Source of the DNA: Aliidiomarina sanyensis
GTDB taxonomy: Bacteria; Pseudomonadota; Gammaproteobacteria; Enterobacterales; Alteromonadaceae
DNA length: 64,000 nt
Assembly (NCBI RefSeq): GCF_003987175.1
Contig: NZ_PIPM01000006.1
Location: forward strand, 100,534 to 164,533
Direction of reading: 5' to 3'
Below, in pieces: positions 45,388-53,307 of the stretch; within the stretch, counting starts at the first letter, position 1; every line of letters starts with the position of its first letter. The translations under genes were made by a program, and so were the position numbers. Below the pieces are notes generated by a model that was not told the origin of the DNA, ran no database searches, and was given only the letters and a program-made list of their open reading frames with translations.

Positions 45388-45425
45388 AAAATAAGACCAT
45401 TATTTAGATTTTAAAAGAGGTCTTA
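45388..45425 (+). promoter_or_regulatory. Candidate operator of the toxin-antitoxin operon
   Basis: Two inverted repeats precede the antitoxin start: AAATAA-GACCA-TTATTT (45389-45405) and TAAGACC (45392-45398) with GGTCTTA (45419-45425). Such palindromes are usual sites for autorepression by antitoxin or its complex with toxin. Confidence 0.45.
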
Positions 45426-45677
45426 ATGCGCCAAGTGTTAGCTGATTTCTCTGTAAGTATCTCAGAGCTGAAGAAGAATCCAACGGCATTACTAACGCAG
45501 GCAAGTGGCTCACCCATAGCGGTCCTGAATCACAACAAGCCTGCAGCGTATCTGATCCCGGCGGAAACTTATGAAGCGCTGATGGACACAATTGAAGACT
45601 ACGAATTGACGAAACTCGTCGAGGAACGCCGTGCCGATAAAGATAAAGCCATAGCGGTGTCCTTGGATGACCTATAA
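45426..45677 (+). CDS. Phd/YefM-type antitoxin
   Basis: 83 residues. The N-terminus VLADFSVSISELKKNPTALL and SPIAVLNHNKPAAYLIPAETYEAL match the Phd/YefM DNA-binding fold (also annotated RelB in operons with RelE). The C-terminal ~30 residues are charged and would wrap the toxin. An AAGAGG site lies just before the ATG. Overlaps the toxin gene by 11 bp, the normal coupling for such pairs. It should neutralise the RelE toxin and repress its own promoter. Confidence 0.88.
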   Translation: MRQVLADFSVSISELKKNPTALLTQASGSPIAVLNHNKPAAYLIPAETYEALMDTIEDYELTKLVEERRADKDKAIAVSLDDL

Positions 45678-45954
45678 GCTGCGCTTTGTTCCTGCAGCGC
45701 TCAAGGAGTGGGAAAGGCTCGCTGCCCCGATCAAAAGTCAATTCAAAAAGAAGTTGGCCCAGCGCCTCGAAACCCCACGTGTACTGGCAGACAAGCTAAG
45801 GAATTATGACTCAGTCTATAAAATTAAACTTCGTACAGCTGGATATCGATTAGTTTACGAGGTGATTGATGATGAGCTTGTTGTGTATGTTTTAGCCGTT
45901 GGTAAGCGAGAGAAAGGCAAAGTTTACACCTCCTTAAAAAACCGAGCCCTGTAG
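45667..45954 (+). CDS. relE: RelE-type mRNA interferase toxin
   Basis: 95 residues, the same length as E. coli RelE. The catalytic residues known from E. coli align at identical positions: K52 and K54 in YKIKLR, R61 in GYRLVY, R81 in VGKRE and Y87 in KVY. RelE enters the ribosomal A site and cuts mRNA. All catalytic residues are present, so the toxin should be active. Its TAG stop (45952-45954) is a REP foot, yet the protein has its usual end, so the REP did not shorten it. Confidence 0.92.
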   Translation: MTYKLRFVPAALKEWERLAAPIKSQFKKKLAQRLETPRVLADKLRNYDSVYKIKLRTAGYRLVYEVIDDELVVYVLAVGKREKGKVYTSLKNRAL

Positions 45955-46042
45955 CCAACGCATGTTCCGTAACGGTGCGTTGGCTACATCCATCGTACCG
46001 CCCGGTCATCGGTGATCATGTCGGCCCCGCACCCAACGCATT
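45951..46042. repeat. REP pair, one a half element
   Basis: A long-loop REP (45951-45987) is followed by the array D linker and a half REP (CCCAACGCATT, about 46031-46042) that lacks its right arm and merges with the 3' end of the next gene. Confidence 0.8.
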
Positions 46043-46469
46043 ATGATGTCTGAGCAACAATAGGGATGGATGCCATGAGTGCCTGATTTTGCGTGCTGTC
46101 CTCGGTTCTCGAACTAACCCTGTCATTCACATATGCCGCCACAAACCGCATCGTTGCAATAAATGTGATGACAAAGAGAGTAGAAAAAATGGTAACTGGC
46201 GTGAAGAGAATCAAAAATGGGGCAAGGGAAGACGTTGTCTCATTAATTCCATTACCCAGGTGAGCATGGAATTGATAGATCGTCATGAAATTTGCGACAT
46301 GGCAAAAGACCATAACGAATGAAGAGAGGGCAAGTATTGAGCTCATAATGGCTGCAGTGTAAAAGACCCGCTGCTTTGCACGCTTCTCTCCCAGCTCGTG
46401 GTTTCTGAGAGCAGCGAGTGTCAAATCCTCTTCTTCACTGCCAGCAAGATCGTGCTTTTCTTCGGACAT
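46041..46469 (-). CDS. Small membrane protein paired with ImmA/IrrE
   Basis: 142 residues. A charged N-terminus of ~38 residues is followed by two long hydrophobic segments, TAAIMSSILALSSFVMVFCHV and LAPFLILFTPVTIFSTLFVITFI, with the loop between them. No family recognised. It is encoded 13 bp after the ImmA/IrrE metallopeptidase on the same strand, so they form an operon. The stop codon TAA falls in a half REP, so the original C-terminus may have been changed. Could be a membrane target or effector controlled by the protease; this is inference from context only. Confidence 0.65.
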   Translation of the reverse strand: MSEEKHDLAGSEEEDLTLAALRNHELGEKRAKQRVFYTAAIMSSILALSSFVMVFCHVANFMTIYQFHAHLGNGINETTSSLAPFLILFTPVTIFSTLFVITFIATMRFVAAYVNDRVSSRTEDSTQNQALMASIPIVAQTS

Positions 46470-46482
46470 CCTGTCCTCCTAT

Positions 46483-46989
46483 TTAAAGTAATCCCAAATT
46501 TTTCAGACGGTAACTGAGAGCAGAGACAGAAACACCCAGTTCTTGAGCAAGTGACGACACCGACGATGCGCGTTTAAGCAGCGTTGGCATATGTTTTTTT
46601 GGCATTAAAAGTTCGGCGGCAAACGCGTTCGCTTCAGTTTCTCTAGCATCAGAGTTGATAAAACGGTCATCTCTTAGCAGGGTTGTCTCTTCGTTTACGT
46701 GGTTCAATATCACGTGGCCAAGCTCATGAGCTTGAGTGAAGCGACTTCGAGCACCATACTCATCTTTATTGAACTTGCAGATGTAACCATCAGTTGCAGA
46801 GAACTCTGCACTGCCACTAGCCCCGTTTAAATCTTCGTTAGACACACCAATCATTTGGATAGCGTATCTTTGCTCCTGTGCTTGAACCGATATTTTGCGC
46901 GCGATGGCAATGGGATCGATCGGGAATTTTTCATCCCATGCTATCTCGAGAGCTTTCTGTGCGGCGGCTTCAGCGCGTCGAATAGACAT
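46483..46989 (-). CDS. ImmA/IrrE family metallo-endopeptidase
   Basis: 168 residues from the ATG at 46989, with AAGGAGA upstream; the longer frame from 47043 has no better start. The zinc-protease motif HELGHVILNH is at about residue 90, and ETEANAFAAELLMPKKHM, the typical third-ligand Glu segment of the COG2856 family, follows. The last ~35 residues (SSVSSLAQELGVSVSALSYRLKNLGLL) form a helix-turn-helix. ImmA-type proteases cleave repressors in mobile elements and in some toxin-antitoxin pairs. No repressor gene is adjacent; its partner is the downstream membrane protein. Confidence 0.85.
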   Translation of the reverse strand: MSIRRAEAAAQKALEIAWDEKFPIDPIAIARKISVQAQEQRYAIQMIGVSNEDLNGASGSAEFSATDGYICKFNKDEYGARSRFTQAHELGHVILNHVNEETTLLRDDRFINSDARETEANAFAAELLMPKKHMPTLLKRASSVSSLAQELGVSVSALSYRLKNLGLL

Positions 46990-47084
46990 ACAATCTCCTT
47001 TTGATGATGTTCCATATTGTAACATATTCCTCGATTCGCGCATCTAGATGCCGTTAGGGTATCCGCAATGACCACCACTTCAGG

Positions 47085-47755
47085 TACCGGTGATCATATC
47101 GGCCCCGCACCGATAAAACGCATATACCCCACACCCAACGCATTGCGTTGGGCCCCCGGCCCGATAAAACGTATATACCCCGAACCCAACGCACGTTCCG
47201 TAACGGCGCGTTGGGCCCCGGCCCGATCAAACGCATATACCTCGGACCCAACGCATTGCGTTGGCTACATCAAGCGCACCGTAGCCAACGCACCGCGTTG
47301 GGCCCCGGCCCGATAAAACGTATATACCTCGGACCCAACGCATGTTCCGTAACGGTGCGTTGGGTCCCGGCCCGATCAAACGCATATACCTCGGACCCAA
47401 CGCATTGCGTTGGTTACATCCATCGTATCGCCCCGGCATCCGTGATCATATCGGCCCCGCACCCAACGCATTGCGTTGGTTACATCCATTACGTCGTAGC
47501 CAACGCACCGCGTTGGGCCACGGCCCGATAAAACGTATATACCTCGGACCCAACGCAGTGCGTTGGTTACATCCATCGTATCGCCCCGGCATCCGTGATC
47601 ATATCGGCCCGCACCCAACGCATTGCGCTGGCTACATCAAGCGCACCGTAGCCAACGCATCGCGTTGGGCCACGGCCCGATAAAACGCATCTACCCCGCA
47701 CCCAACGCATTGCGTTGGCTACATCCGTCGTACCGCCCGGTCATCGGTGATCCGC
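47085..47755. repeat. REP array G
   Basis: About 0.65 kb of REPs, many in inverted pairs joined by CCCCGGCCCGATAAAACGTA-TATACC, others by the CATCCATCGTATCGCCCCGG-CATCCGTGATCATATCGG linker of arrays D and F. Includes long-loop forms. The 47000-47084 gap upstream of ImmA/IrrE shows no other feature. Confidence 0.92.
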
Positions 47756-47756
47756 A

Positions 47757-49163
47757 TCACGTGTCGGCGGCGCAGGACACGGTTAATTTGGGAAATACGC
47801 GCTGAAGCTTGTCAGCAAAGGTGCGTTGCACGTCAACATCCCCATGCACCAAGCGAACCTCGCGGACAAAGGCGTCACCGGTTTTCACATTCCCGACAAA
47901 CTCCATCAGCTCCTGCTGATCTGCATGAGCGGAATAGCCGCCCAAGGTATGCACTTGCGCTTTGATATCGATTCGCTGGCCCTCGAGTTCAACCCAACCT
48001 CCGCGCGGGCCATAACGCTGAATATCACGCCCTGGTGTGCCGGCCGCTTGATAGCCGACAAACAAGACATCCGTGCGTGGATCTGGCAACAGCGCCCGTA
48101 AATAATTCACCATGCGCCCACCGGTGGCCATGCCGCTGGCGGCAATCACAATGCAGGGATCGCCCGTACTGCGCAAATAATTGACGATCCGCTCGTGCTC
48201 CTCGTGGCCATTTACCGTATGGAGCCGCGCAAAGTTGAGTGGATGACGGTCCTCGTGCACCCGTTGCGTTGCCTCTTCATCCCAGAGTTCTTTCATACGC
48301 CGATATTGTTGGGTGAATTGTGCCGCCATTGGCGAATCCACAATCACGGTCATCTTGCGCCAAGTATCGTGGTGGGGCGAGTCTGGATTGCTACCTTCCC
48401 GATGAATAATATCCTCGAGTTCATAGAGCAACTCTTGGGTTCGCCCAATGCTAAATGCGGGAATTAAGATCGCACCGCGATCCGCGACACAATGTTCAAC
48501 AATGGCTTGCAATCGTTGTGCCCGTTCGGCGCGATTTTCATGATTACGATCCCCGTAGGTACTTTCCAGCACAAGGTAGTCGGTGTGTGCGGGGAGGGGA
48601 GCGGGATCTGGCAAAAGGGGGGTGTTTTTACAGCCTAAATCGCCGGAGAAAACAATTTGGCGCCTGCTGTTTGGCAGCCGGCACCGCACAAAAGATGAAC
48701 CAAGGATATGGCCTGCTTGATGAAATGAAATCTCAAGGTTCTCGGCAACAGTGATGGTCTCTTCATAGCGCACAGGACGCAGAAGTTCTTGGATAAGCCC
48801 AACCACTTGTGCAATCAAGGCGCCATTGCGGGTCATGCCGACTTTGAGGGCATCTTCGATGACCAGAGGGAGTAAGTGAGCGGTCGCTTCGGTGCAGTAG
48901 ATTGGCCCACGGAAGCCGGCAATTAAAAGCCAGGGCAGACGACCGACGTGGTCGATGTGGCAATGAGTGACAATCAGCGCACGCACGCTATCAAGCGGAA
49001 AATCGACAGCTTGGTTGTCTTGTGTGGCGGAGCCGGGCGAGGTTTCCGCCCCTTGAAACAGGCCAATATCGATCAGAACCGAGTCGGTCTCGGTATACCA
49101 AAGTTCGTGACACGAGCCAGTGACACCGACTCGCGCCCCGTGGTGTTGTAATTTCACGTCCAT
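47757..49163 (-). CDS. MBL-fold beta-CASP RNA exonuclease (YSH1-like)
   Basis: 468 residues. Metallo-beta-lactamase core with VTHCHIDHVGRLPWL (~65), HQAGHILGSSFVRCR (~155) and FSGDLG (~177), then the beta-CASP insert with TYGDRNHENRAERAQRL, IPAFSIGRTQELLYEL and the C-terminal GGYSAHADQQELMEF. This is the bacterial homologue of CPSF73-like nucleases that process RNA with two zinc ions. Single gene on the minus strand; REP array G directly follows it. Cytoplasmic. Substrate in this group is not well known. Confidence 0.9.
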   Translation of the reverse strand: MDVKLQHHGARVGVTGSCHELWYTETDSVLIDIGLFQGAETSPGSATQDNQAVDFPLDSVRALIVTHCHIDHVGRLPWLLIAGFRGPIYCTEATAHLLPLVIEDALKVGMTRNGALIAQVVGLIQELLRPVRYEETITVAENLEISFHQAGHILGSSFVRCRLPNSRRQIVFSGDLGCKNTPLLPDPAPLPAHTDYLVLESTYGDRNHENRAERAQRLQAIVEHCVADRGAILIPAFSIGRTQELLYELEDIIHREGSNPDSPHHDTWRKMTVIVDSPMAAQFTQQYRRMKELWDEEATQRVHEDRHPLNFARLHTVNGHEEHERIVNYLRSTGDPCIVIAASGMATGGRMVNYLRALLPDPRTDVLFVGYQAAGTPGRDIQRYGPRGGWVELEGQRIDIKAQVHTLGGYSAHADQQELMEFVGNVKTGDAFVREVRLVHGDVDVQRTFADKLQRVFPKLTVSCAADT

Positions 49164-49194
49164 GTTGTTCCCTTATTTGTCGTATCCAACGTAT

Positions 49195-49264
49195 CGTCTC
49201 GGTACCTGTGATCATATCGGCCCCGCACCCAACGCGCCGTTACGGAACATGCGTTGGTTACATC
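49195..49264. repeat. Long-loop REP with array-type linker
   Basis: Linker GTGATCATATCGGCCCCG followed by CCCAACGC, a loop with CCGTTACGG, and GCGTTGGTTAC. Upstream of the beta-CASP gene. Confidence 0.8.
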
Positions 49265-49305
49265 ACCATATCATAATTTTCAAAATAGTCAGTTCCTCAA
49301 ACATT

Positions 49306-49326
49306 TAGGGGTTTTCCCCTATTTTT
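49306..49326 (+). terminator. TAGGGG-TTTT-CCCCTA palindrome with T-run
   Basis: A perfect 6-bp stem, TTTT loop, then TTTTT. It looks like an intrinsic terminator, but no gene ends before it on the plus strand. It could end a small RNA starting near 49200-49270 or be an operator (LuxR/NarL-type sites have similar palindromes) for the gene at 49431. A TTGACT follows at 49325-49330. Confidence 0.4.
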
Positions 49327-49430
49327 GACTTGTGTGATGGAAATCTCAGGTTATTGTATGAAGTTAACGGACATGCAAGAAAATCAACGCAAATCCAGCC
49401 TTACGGGTTGCATTTAATCTAGGGAAAGAG

Positions 49431-49676
49431 ATGAACGAGATCATGAATCAACAGAACTTTCAGGCACTCATCATGGTCGGAGATCAGGTGGTACTTACAT
49501 TGAAGGTCCCGTCGACGCAGTCTGTGTTTGTTGTGACGGAAACGGTGTTAAAAGAACTCAATAAAACAGAGCAGGCGACGCATGCGTGCATTTATAGTCC
49601 TGACGGACGAATCACAGAGCTGAAAGCAACGGATACGTGGCTCGTTGCGCATGTTAAAGCGTTGAATTTGCGTTGA
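49431..49676 (+). CDS. Small protein, function unknown
   Basis: 81 residues behind GGGAAAGAG. No signal peptide, no membrane segment and no family that I recognise. The sequence is a mix of beta-like (QALIMVGDQVVLTLKV) and helical (TETVLKELNK) segments. Clear ribosome binding site, normal composition and a strong terminator 38 bp after the stop support a real single gene. An in-frame ATG at 49443 is an alternative start. Confidence 0.6.
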   Translation: MNEIMNQQNFQALIMVGDQVVLTLKVPSTQSVFVVTETVLKELNKTEQATHACIYSPDGRITELKATDTWLVAHVKALNLR

Positions 49677-49713
49677 GTGAAAGCATTTAACTTGGGGTCA
49701 TCGGGGGACCCGG

Positions 49714-49744
49714 GGGTCGGACTGATATAGTTCGGCCCTTTTTT
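49714..49744 (+). terminator. Rho-independent terminator
   Basis: GGGTCGGACT-GATAT-AGTTCGGCCC forms a 10-bp stem (two G-T wobbles) followed by TTTTTT. Ends the small gene at 49431-49676. Confidence 0.85.
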
Positions 49745-49750
49745 CATCCC

Positions 49751-49820
49751 GTAGCCAACGCATTGCGTTGGGGGCAGGCTCGAACCCAACGCACCGTTGC
49801 GGACCATGCGTTGGCTACAT
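49751..49820. repeat. REP pair
   Basis: A short REP (GTAG-CCAACGC-ATT-GCGTTGG) and a long-loop REP in opposite orientation joined by GGGCAGGCTCGAA. Confidence 0.8.
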
Positions 49821-50038
49821 CACGTGCACCGTGGTGGGGCGATGTTCATCAGATCTGATACTCGATCCATGTTACAGCGTTTGGAAGATAACCAAGCTTG
49901 CCGCTTAAACAGCACCCACTCGATCGTCTCGGGGTTAAGATCAATATTAGGATCCATATCCATAGCCTGCCGATTGACAGATGTCGCGACCGTAAATGCG
50001 CCCGATAAAATGAAACAAATAGTCATTAAGGTACGCAT
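49820..50038 (-). CDS. Possible small exported protein
   Basis: 72 residues with a short hydrophobic start (MRTLMTICFILSGAFTVATS) that could be a signal peptide or membrane anchor. No family recognised and no good ribosome binding site. The frame ends beside a REP. It fills an otherwise empty stretch between the terminator and the next membrane protein gene on the same strand, which is the main argument for it. Doubtful. Confidence 0.3.
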   Translation of the reverse strand: MRTLMTICFILSGAFTVATSVNRQAMDMDPNIDLNPETIEWVLFKRQAWLSSKRCNMDRVSDLMNIAPPRCT

Positions 50039-50116
50039 GGGAACTTTTAGTCAGAAGATGATGGCTGGGTGCGGGGAGCGGGGCCGGATTGATAACGGAG
50101 CAACGTGGAAAGTTGC

Positions 50117-50917
50117 TCAAATTCTTTGGGTTTTGTTATCTAAAAAAGCCGTAAAAACATCGATTTGAAACATGCTCGCTGAAATAATTTTGCTAGCTGG
50201 AATCGTCACAGCATATTGCTCCAAAAAGAGTTCAAGTTGTGTTTGATTTGGCGTGTCTTCCTTCTGAAACTTGGAGGTGTAGTGCTCGCGGTAGAACTCC
50301 GTTAAGGTCAACTCAAGTGTCGACTCATCGAGATAACCACTGTAGAACGGCACGATAACGATATTCTCCAGTTCTCCTTGCTCAAGATCTGATTTAATCA
50401 AATTCCCGATATAAACCTTTCTGTTATCTAAGTTAACTCGTAGAAGTGCAGCCGAAGAGGTACCAAGCGGGGTCTCATTCTCCTTCCGTAATGCACCAAG
50501 AAACAATTTCTCCATCTCGTTAGTTGTATGGCGCTCTATATTATTGTCGTCGTGATCGGAACTCAGATGCTGCCAGGCCTTTGAATTTAAAAACAGAATG
50601 ATAAGTAAGAATAAAAGAAACAGGAGATGTCCCGCAGTAAGGTTAACGTCAAAACCGGCAGCCTGCGCGTTCAACGAGGTTTGAAGTCCAAGATGTTGAC
50701 GTCCGCCCGAGAACTTTGCAAGAGAGTTTCCAAGATGAGCAAAAATATATGTGAAAAAAGCTGCAAGAACAGAAAAGCCAACGCCCCTTACTATAATTTG
50801 CATAGAAAGCAGTGCGGTTGGTGTGCGCTTGATTTTGATACCACCGTCAGGGCTGTATTTTATTGATATAAAGCCCACAAACGATATCAGTAAAATAACG
50901 AGAGAAAAGGTTACCAT
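50117..50917 (-). CDS. Membrane protein of unknown function
   Basis: 266 residues. Three hydrophobic segments lie in the first ~115 residues (VTFSLVILLISFVGFISI, IIVRGVGFSVLAAFFTYIF, GHLLFLLFLLIILFLNS), and the last ~150 form a soluble, acidic domain with LRVNLDNRKVYIGNL and FYSGYLDESTLELTLTEFY. The segment KVYIGNL-IKSD resembles small nucleic-acid or ligand-binding beta modules, but I do not recognise a family. Encoded 32 bp after the 63-residue gene at 50950 on the same strand, probably one operon. AT-richer than its neighbours. Confidence 0.65.
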   Translation of the reverse strand: MVTFSLVILLISFVGFISIKYSPDGGIKIKRTPTALLSMQIIVRGVGFSVLAAFFTYIFAHLGNSLAKFSGGRQHLGLQTSLNAQAAGFDVNLTAGHLLFLLFLLIILFLNSKAWQHLSSDHDDNNIERHTTNEMEKLFLGALRKENETPLGTSSAALLRVNLDNRKVYIGNLIKSDLEQGELENIVIVPFYSGYLDESTLELTLTEFYREHYTSKFQKEDTPNQTQLELFLEQYAVTIPASKIISASMFQIDVFTAFLDNKTQRI

Positions 50918-50949
50918 CCGTGGTTGTCCTTGTTGATGAATAGGTGTAG

Positions 50950-51141
50950 TTACCCAGTAGATGCTTTCGCATTTTCCTGCGCGTCTGATAGGCGACGCAT
51001 CGCTTGCATCAGTTTGGTGTCATCAAATGAGTGCAGCGAACGCACGAAGTCCTTTCGAACTTGTTCGTTTGCTATGTTTAGCTCAAATCCGCCATCGTTT
51101 CTAACGAGAACGCGAGCTTTTTGATTGGCTTGTTTGCTCAT
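50950..51141 (-). CDS. Small basic protein of unknown function
   Basis: 63 residues from the ATG at 51141 behind GGGAGAT; the frame beyond (to 51435) is REP-coded and rejected. Begins MSKQANQKARVLVRNDGGFE and continues with a helical LHSFDDTKLMQAMRRLSDAQ stretch. No signal peptide or membrane segment. Likely cotranscribed with the membrane protein at 50117. Function unknown. Confidence 0.6.
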   Translation of the reverse strand: MSKQANQKARVLVRNDGGFELNIANEQVRKDFVRSLHSFDDTKLMQAMRRLSDAQENAKASTG

Positions 51142-51234
51142 AACATGATCTCCCTGTTTAAAGCGACCAACTGTGTTTAAAAGATACACATAGAGCCTGT
51201 TTTTAGCAAATTTGGCGCGGCTATGTACCCAACT

Positions 51235-51428
51235 CGAACCCAACGCATTGCGTTGGCTACATACACCATACCCGTAACCAACGCATTGCGTTGGGGCCAG
51301 ATTCGAACCCAACGCATTGCGTTGGCTACATACACCATACCCGTAACCAACGCACCGCGTTGGGGCCAGGGTCGAACCCAACCCAACGCACCGGTAGCCA
51401 ACGCACCGCGTTGGGGCAAGGCTCCAAC
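51235..51428. repeat. REP cluster upstream of pgi stop
   Basis: About six REPs with linkers ATACACCATACCC and GGCCAGATTCGAA / GGCCAGGGTCGAA between pgi (3' end) and the small gene at 50950. Inverted pairs alternate. Confidence 0.88.
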
Positions 51429-51431
51429 CCA

Positions 51432-52952
51432 TCAAACCATCTTGATGATCGCATCGGTGGATGGGTCGAACGAGATATCTTCCCCATGCAAGGCCTTGAA
51501 CGTATCCAAGGCCACTTGCTTGCCTTTTTCCACACCGGGCTGATCAAATGAATTCAGTCCCCAAATCACCCCTTGAGTAAAAATCTTGTGCTCATACGCG
51601 GCAATGATCGCCCCAAAGCTCTCGGGGGTCAGCTCGCGCAATGCGAGCAGTGATGTCGGGTGTCCGCCCGGGTAGTTCTCAGACGGCACGTCGGATTTTG
51701 AGCCAAAAGCCATCAAGCGACGATGGGCCAAGCAGTTGGCCACGGACAAGCGCTGTTGCTCGGCGAGCGATGTTTGGACACGTTTGGAAAAACGTTTATC
51801 GGTTCTGTGCAGCACTAACACAAAATCTGCAGTGAACTGATCATATCCTTGGTGCAAATGCTGGAAGAACGCATGCTGGCCGTTGGGGCCAAAACCACCC
51901 CAGACAATCGGGCCGGTCGGGTAATCTATCGCTTCGTTGGCGGCATTGTATTGCTTGCCGTTGGATTCCATATCGAGCTGCTGCAAATAGGAAGGGAGCA
52001 TTCGAAAGCGACCATCGTAGGGCAAAATTGCCAAGTTATTGATGTCGCGTTCCTCGCGGTTATACACCCCAATTAAGGCCATCAGCATGGGGATGTTTTC
52101 ATCCACAGGGGCTGTGGCAAAGTGCTCGTCCATTAGGCGCGCGCCTTCAAGCATTTGTTGAAATACTTGCACGCCACAGGTGGTGGCAATCGAGAGGCCT
52201 ATCGCCGACCACAGGGAAAAACGTCCACCGATGGTCTCTGGGAAGAGCAGCTGGTGGGGCGCCGGAATACCATAGGCGTCCATTTTCTTGGCGTTGGCGG
52301 AAACGCCAATAATGTGGTGCTCAAGCCAATCGTTAACGCCTAAGTTTAATGGCTCGAAATGCTCGAGCATCCACTCGCGGGCGGTATCGACATTGGCGAA
52401 CGTGTCGATGGTGCCAAAGGACTTCGAGGAGATAATAAACAGGGTGGTTTCGGGATCACAAATAGGCAGCACGGCATAGAGTTGGCCGCCGTCCATGGAG
52501 GAGACGAAATGGGTATCAACGTGGTGATCATGAATGTCGGTGGCAAATTCGCGTAGCGCAAACGAGGCCATCAAGGGGCCGAGATCGGAGCCGCCGACTC
52601 CGATATTGACGATGTCGGTGATCGGCTTGCCGGTGGCGCCCCGCCATTTGCCGGAGCGCAGTTTGCGTACCATTTGGACGAACTTTGATTTTTCACCTTC
52701 ACGCACCACCGAGTATTTGCCGCGCGAGAGGGTATGGGCGACTTCGCGGCTCTCGGAGATGTTAAGGTATTCACCTGCCAACAATGCGTCACGTTTTGTC
52801 GCAAAGTCCTCGGGTAGTTTATACTGGGCGTAATCACGAAGTTGTTCGTGGGTAAGGAACTGATAGCTCCAATCGTACACTAAACCATTGAGCTCGGTGC
52901 GGAATGTCTCACGGGTGAGGTGAGATTCGCTGTAGCGATGGGTGTCGTTCAT
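51432..52952 (-). CDS. pgi: Glucose-6-phosphate isomerase
   Basis: 506 residues from the ATG at 52952 with AAGGAC upstream (longer frame to 52973 rejected). Family landmarks: VNIGVGGSDLGPLMASFAL (~105), FIISSKSFGTIDTFAN, the catalytic Glu region QLDMESNGKQY, catalytic His in FGPNGQHAFFQHLHQG and Lys in FDQPGVEKGK. Interconverts glucose 6-phosphate and fructose 6-phosphate. Shorter than the E. coli enzyme (549). It lies beside the polysaccharide locus, where it may feed nucleotide-sugar synthesis, but it is a housekeeping gene. Confidence 0.95.
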   Translation of the reverse strand: MNDTHRYSESHLTRETFRTELNGLVYDWSYQFLTHEQLRDYAQYKLPEDFATKRDALLAGEYLNISESREVAHTLSRGKYSVVREGEKSKFVQMVRKLRSGKWRGATGKPITDIVNIGVGGSDLGPLMASFALREFATDIHDHHVDTHFVSSMDGGQLYAVLPICDPETTLFIISSKSFGTIDTFANVDTAREWMLEHFEPLNLGVNDWLEHHIIGVSANAKKMDAYGIPAPHQLLFPETIGGRFSLWSAIGLSIATTCGVQVFQQMLEGARLMDEHFATAPVDENIPMLMALIGVYNREERDINNLAILPYDGRFRMLPSYLQQLDMESNGKQYNAANEAIDYPTGPIVWGGFGPNGQHAFFQHLHQGYDQFTADFVLVLHRTDKRFSKRVQTSLAEQQRLSVANCLAHRRLMAFGSKSDVPSENYPGGHPTSLLALRELTPESFGAIIAAYEHKIFTQGVIWGLNSFDQPGVEKGKQVALDTFKALHGEDISFDPSTDAIIKMV

Positions 52953-52997
52953 GGGCCTAAGTCCTTTTATCACTTATGTTAACAGTTCGTGTTGATG

Positions 52998-53022
52998 GCT
53001 CGGTCGGTTGTGCGTACCGAGC
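52998..53022. other. Inverted repeat upstream of pgi
   Basis: GCTCGGT and ACCGAGC, 7-bp arms around an 11-nt centre, in the 355-bp divergent region between pgi and rfaH. Function unknown. Confidence 0.35.
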
Positions 53023-53156
53023 GTATGCGGCGGTTCACCTAGAGTGTAGGTAACATACGCGCCCTTTGAAATTTAAGATTTATAGTATTCGTGAGGTAGG
53101 GCTCGGTTCAAGCCTTGTTTTTGTTTTTCTGCTGATATTCTGTGGCTTTTGGGCCT

Positions 53157-53184
53157 TTTACGGGCACCGAAAATAACGTACAAT
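53157..53184 (+). promoter_or_regulatory. Candidate promoter of rfaH
   Basis: TTTACG, 16-bp spacer, TACAAT (53179-53184). It would give a leader of about 115 nt before the rfaH start. No REPs occur in this region. Confidence 0.4.
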
Positions 53185-53307
53185 CTGTGCCGTTCCGAAT
53201 AGAAAAATGAGAATAAGGTAACGGGTTTGTTGCGCCCAGGGACGGTCAGTGTGCGAACAGGAGTTCGCCGTGTTTTATCTCGCGATATTTAAGGATGTAT
53301 CGGAATT

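Noticed and set aside
45426..45954. Toxin-antitoxin pair as a sign of a prophage or integrative element
   Set aside because: No integrase, att repeats or phage genes lie near; a solitary TA pair is common in chromosomes.
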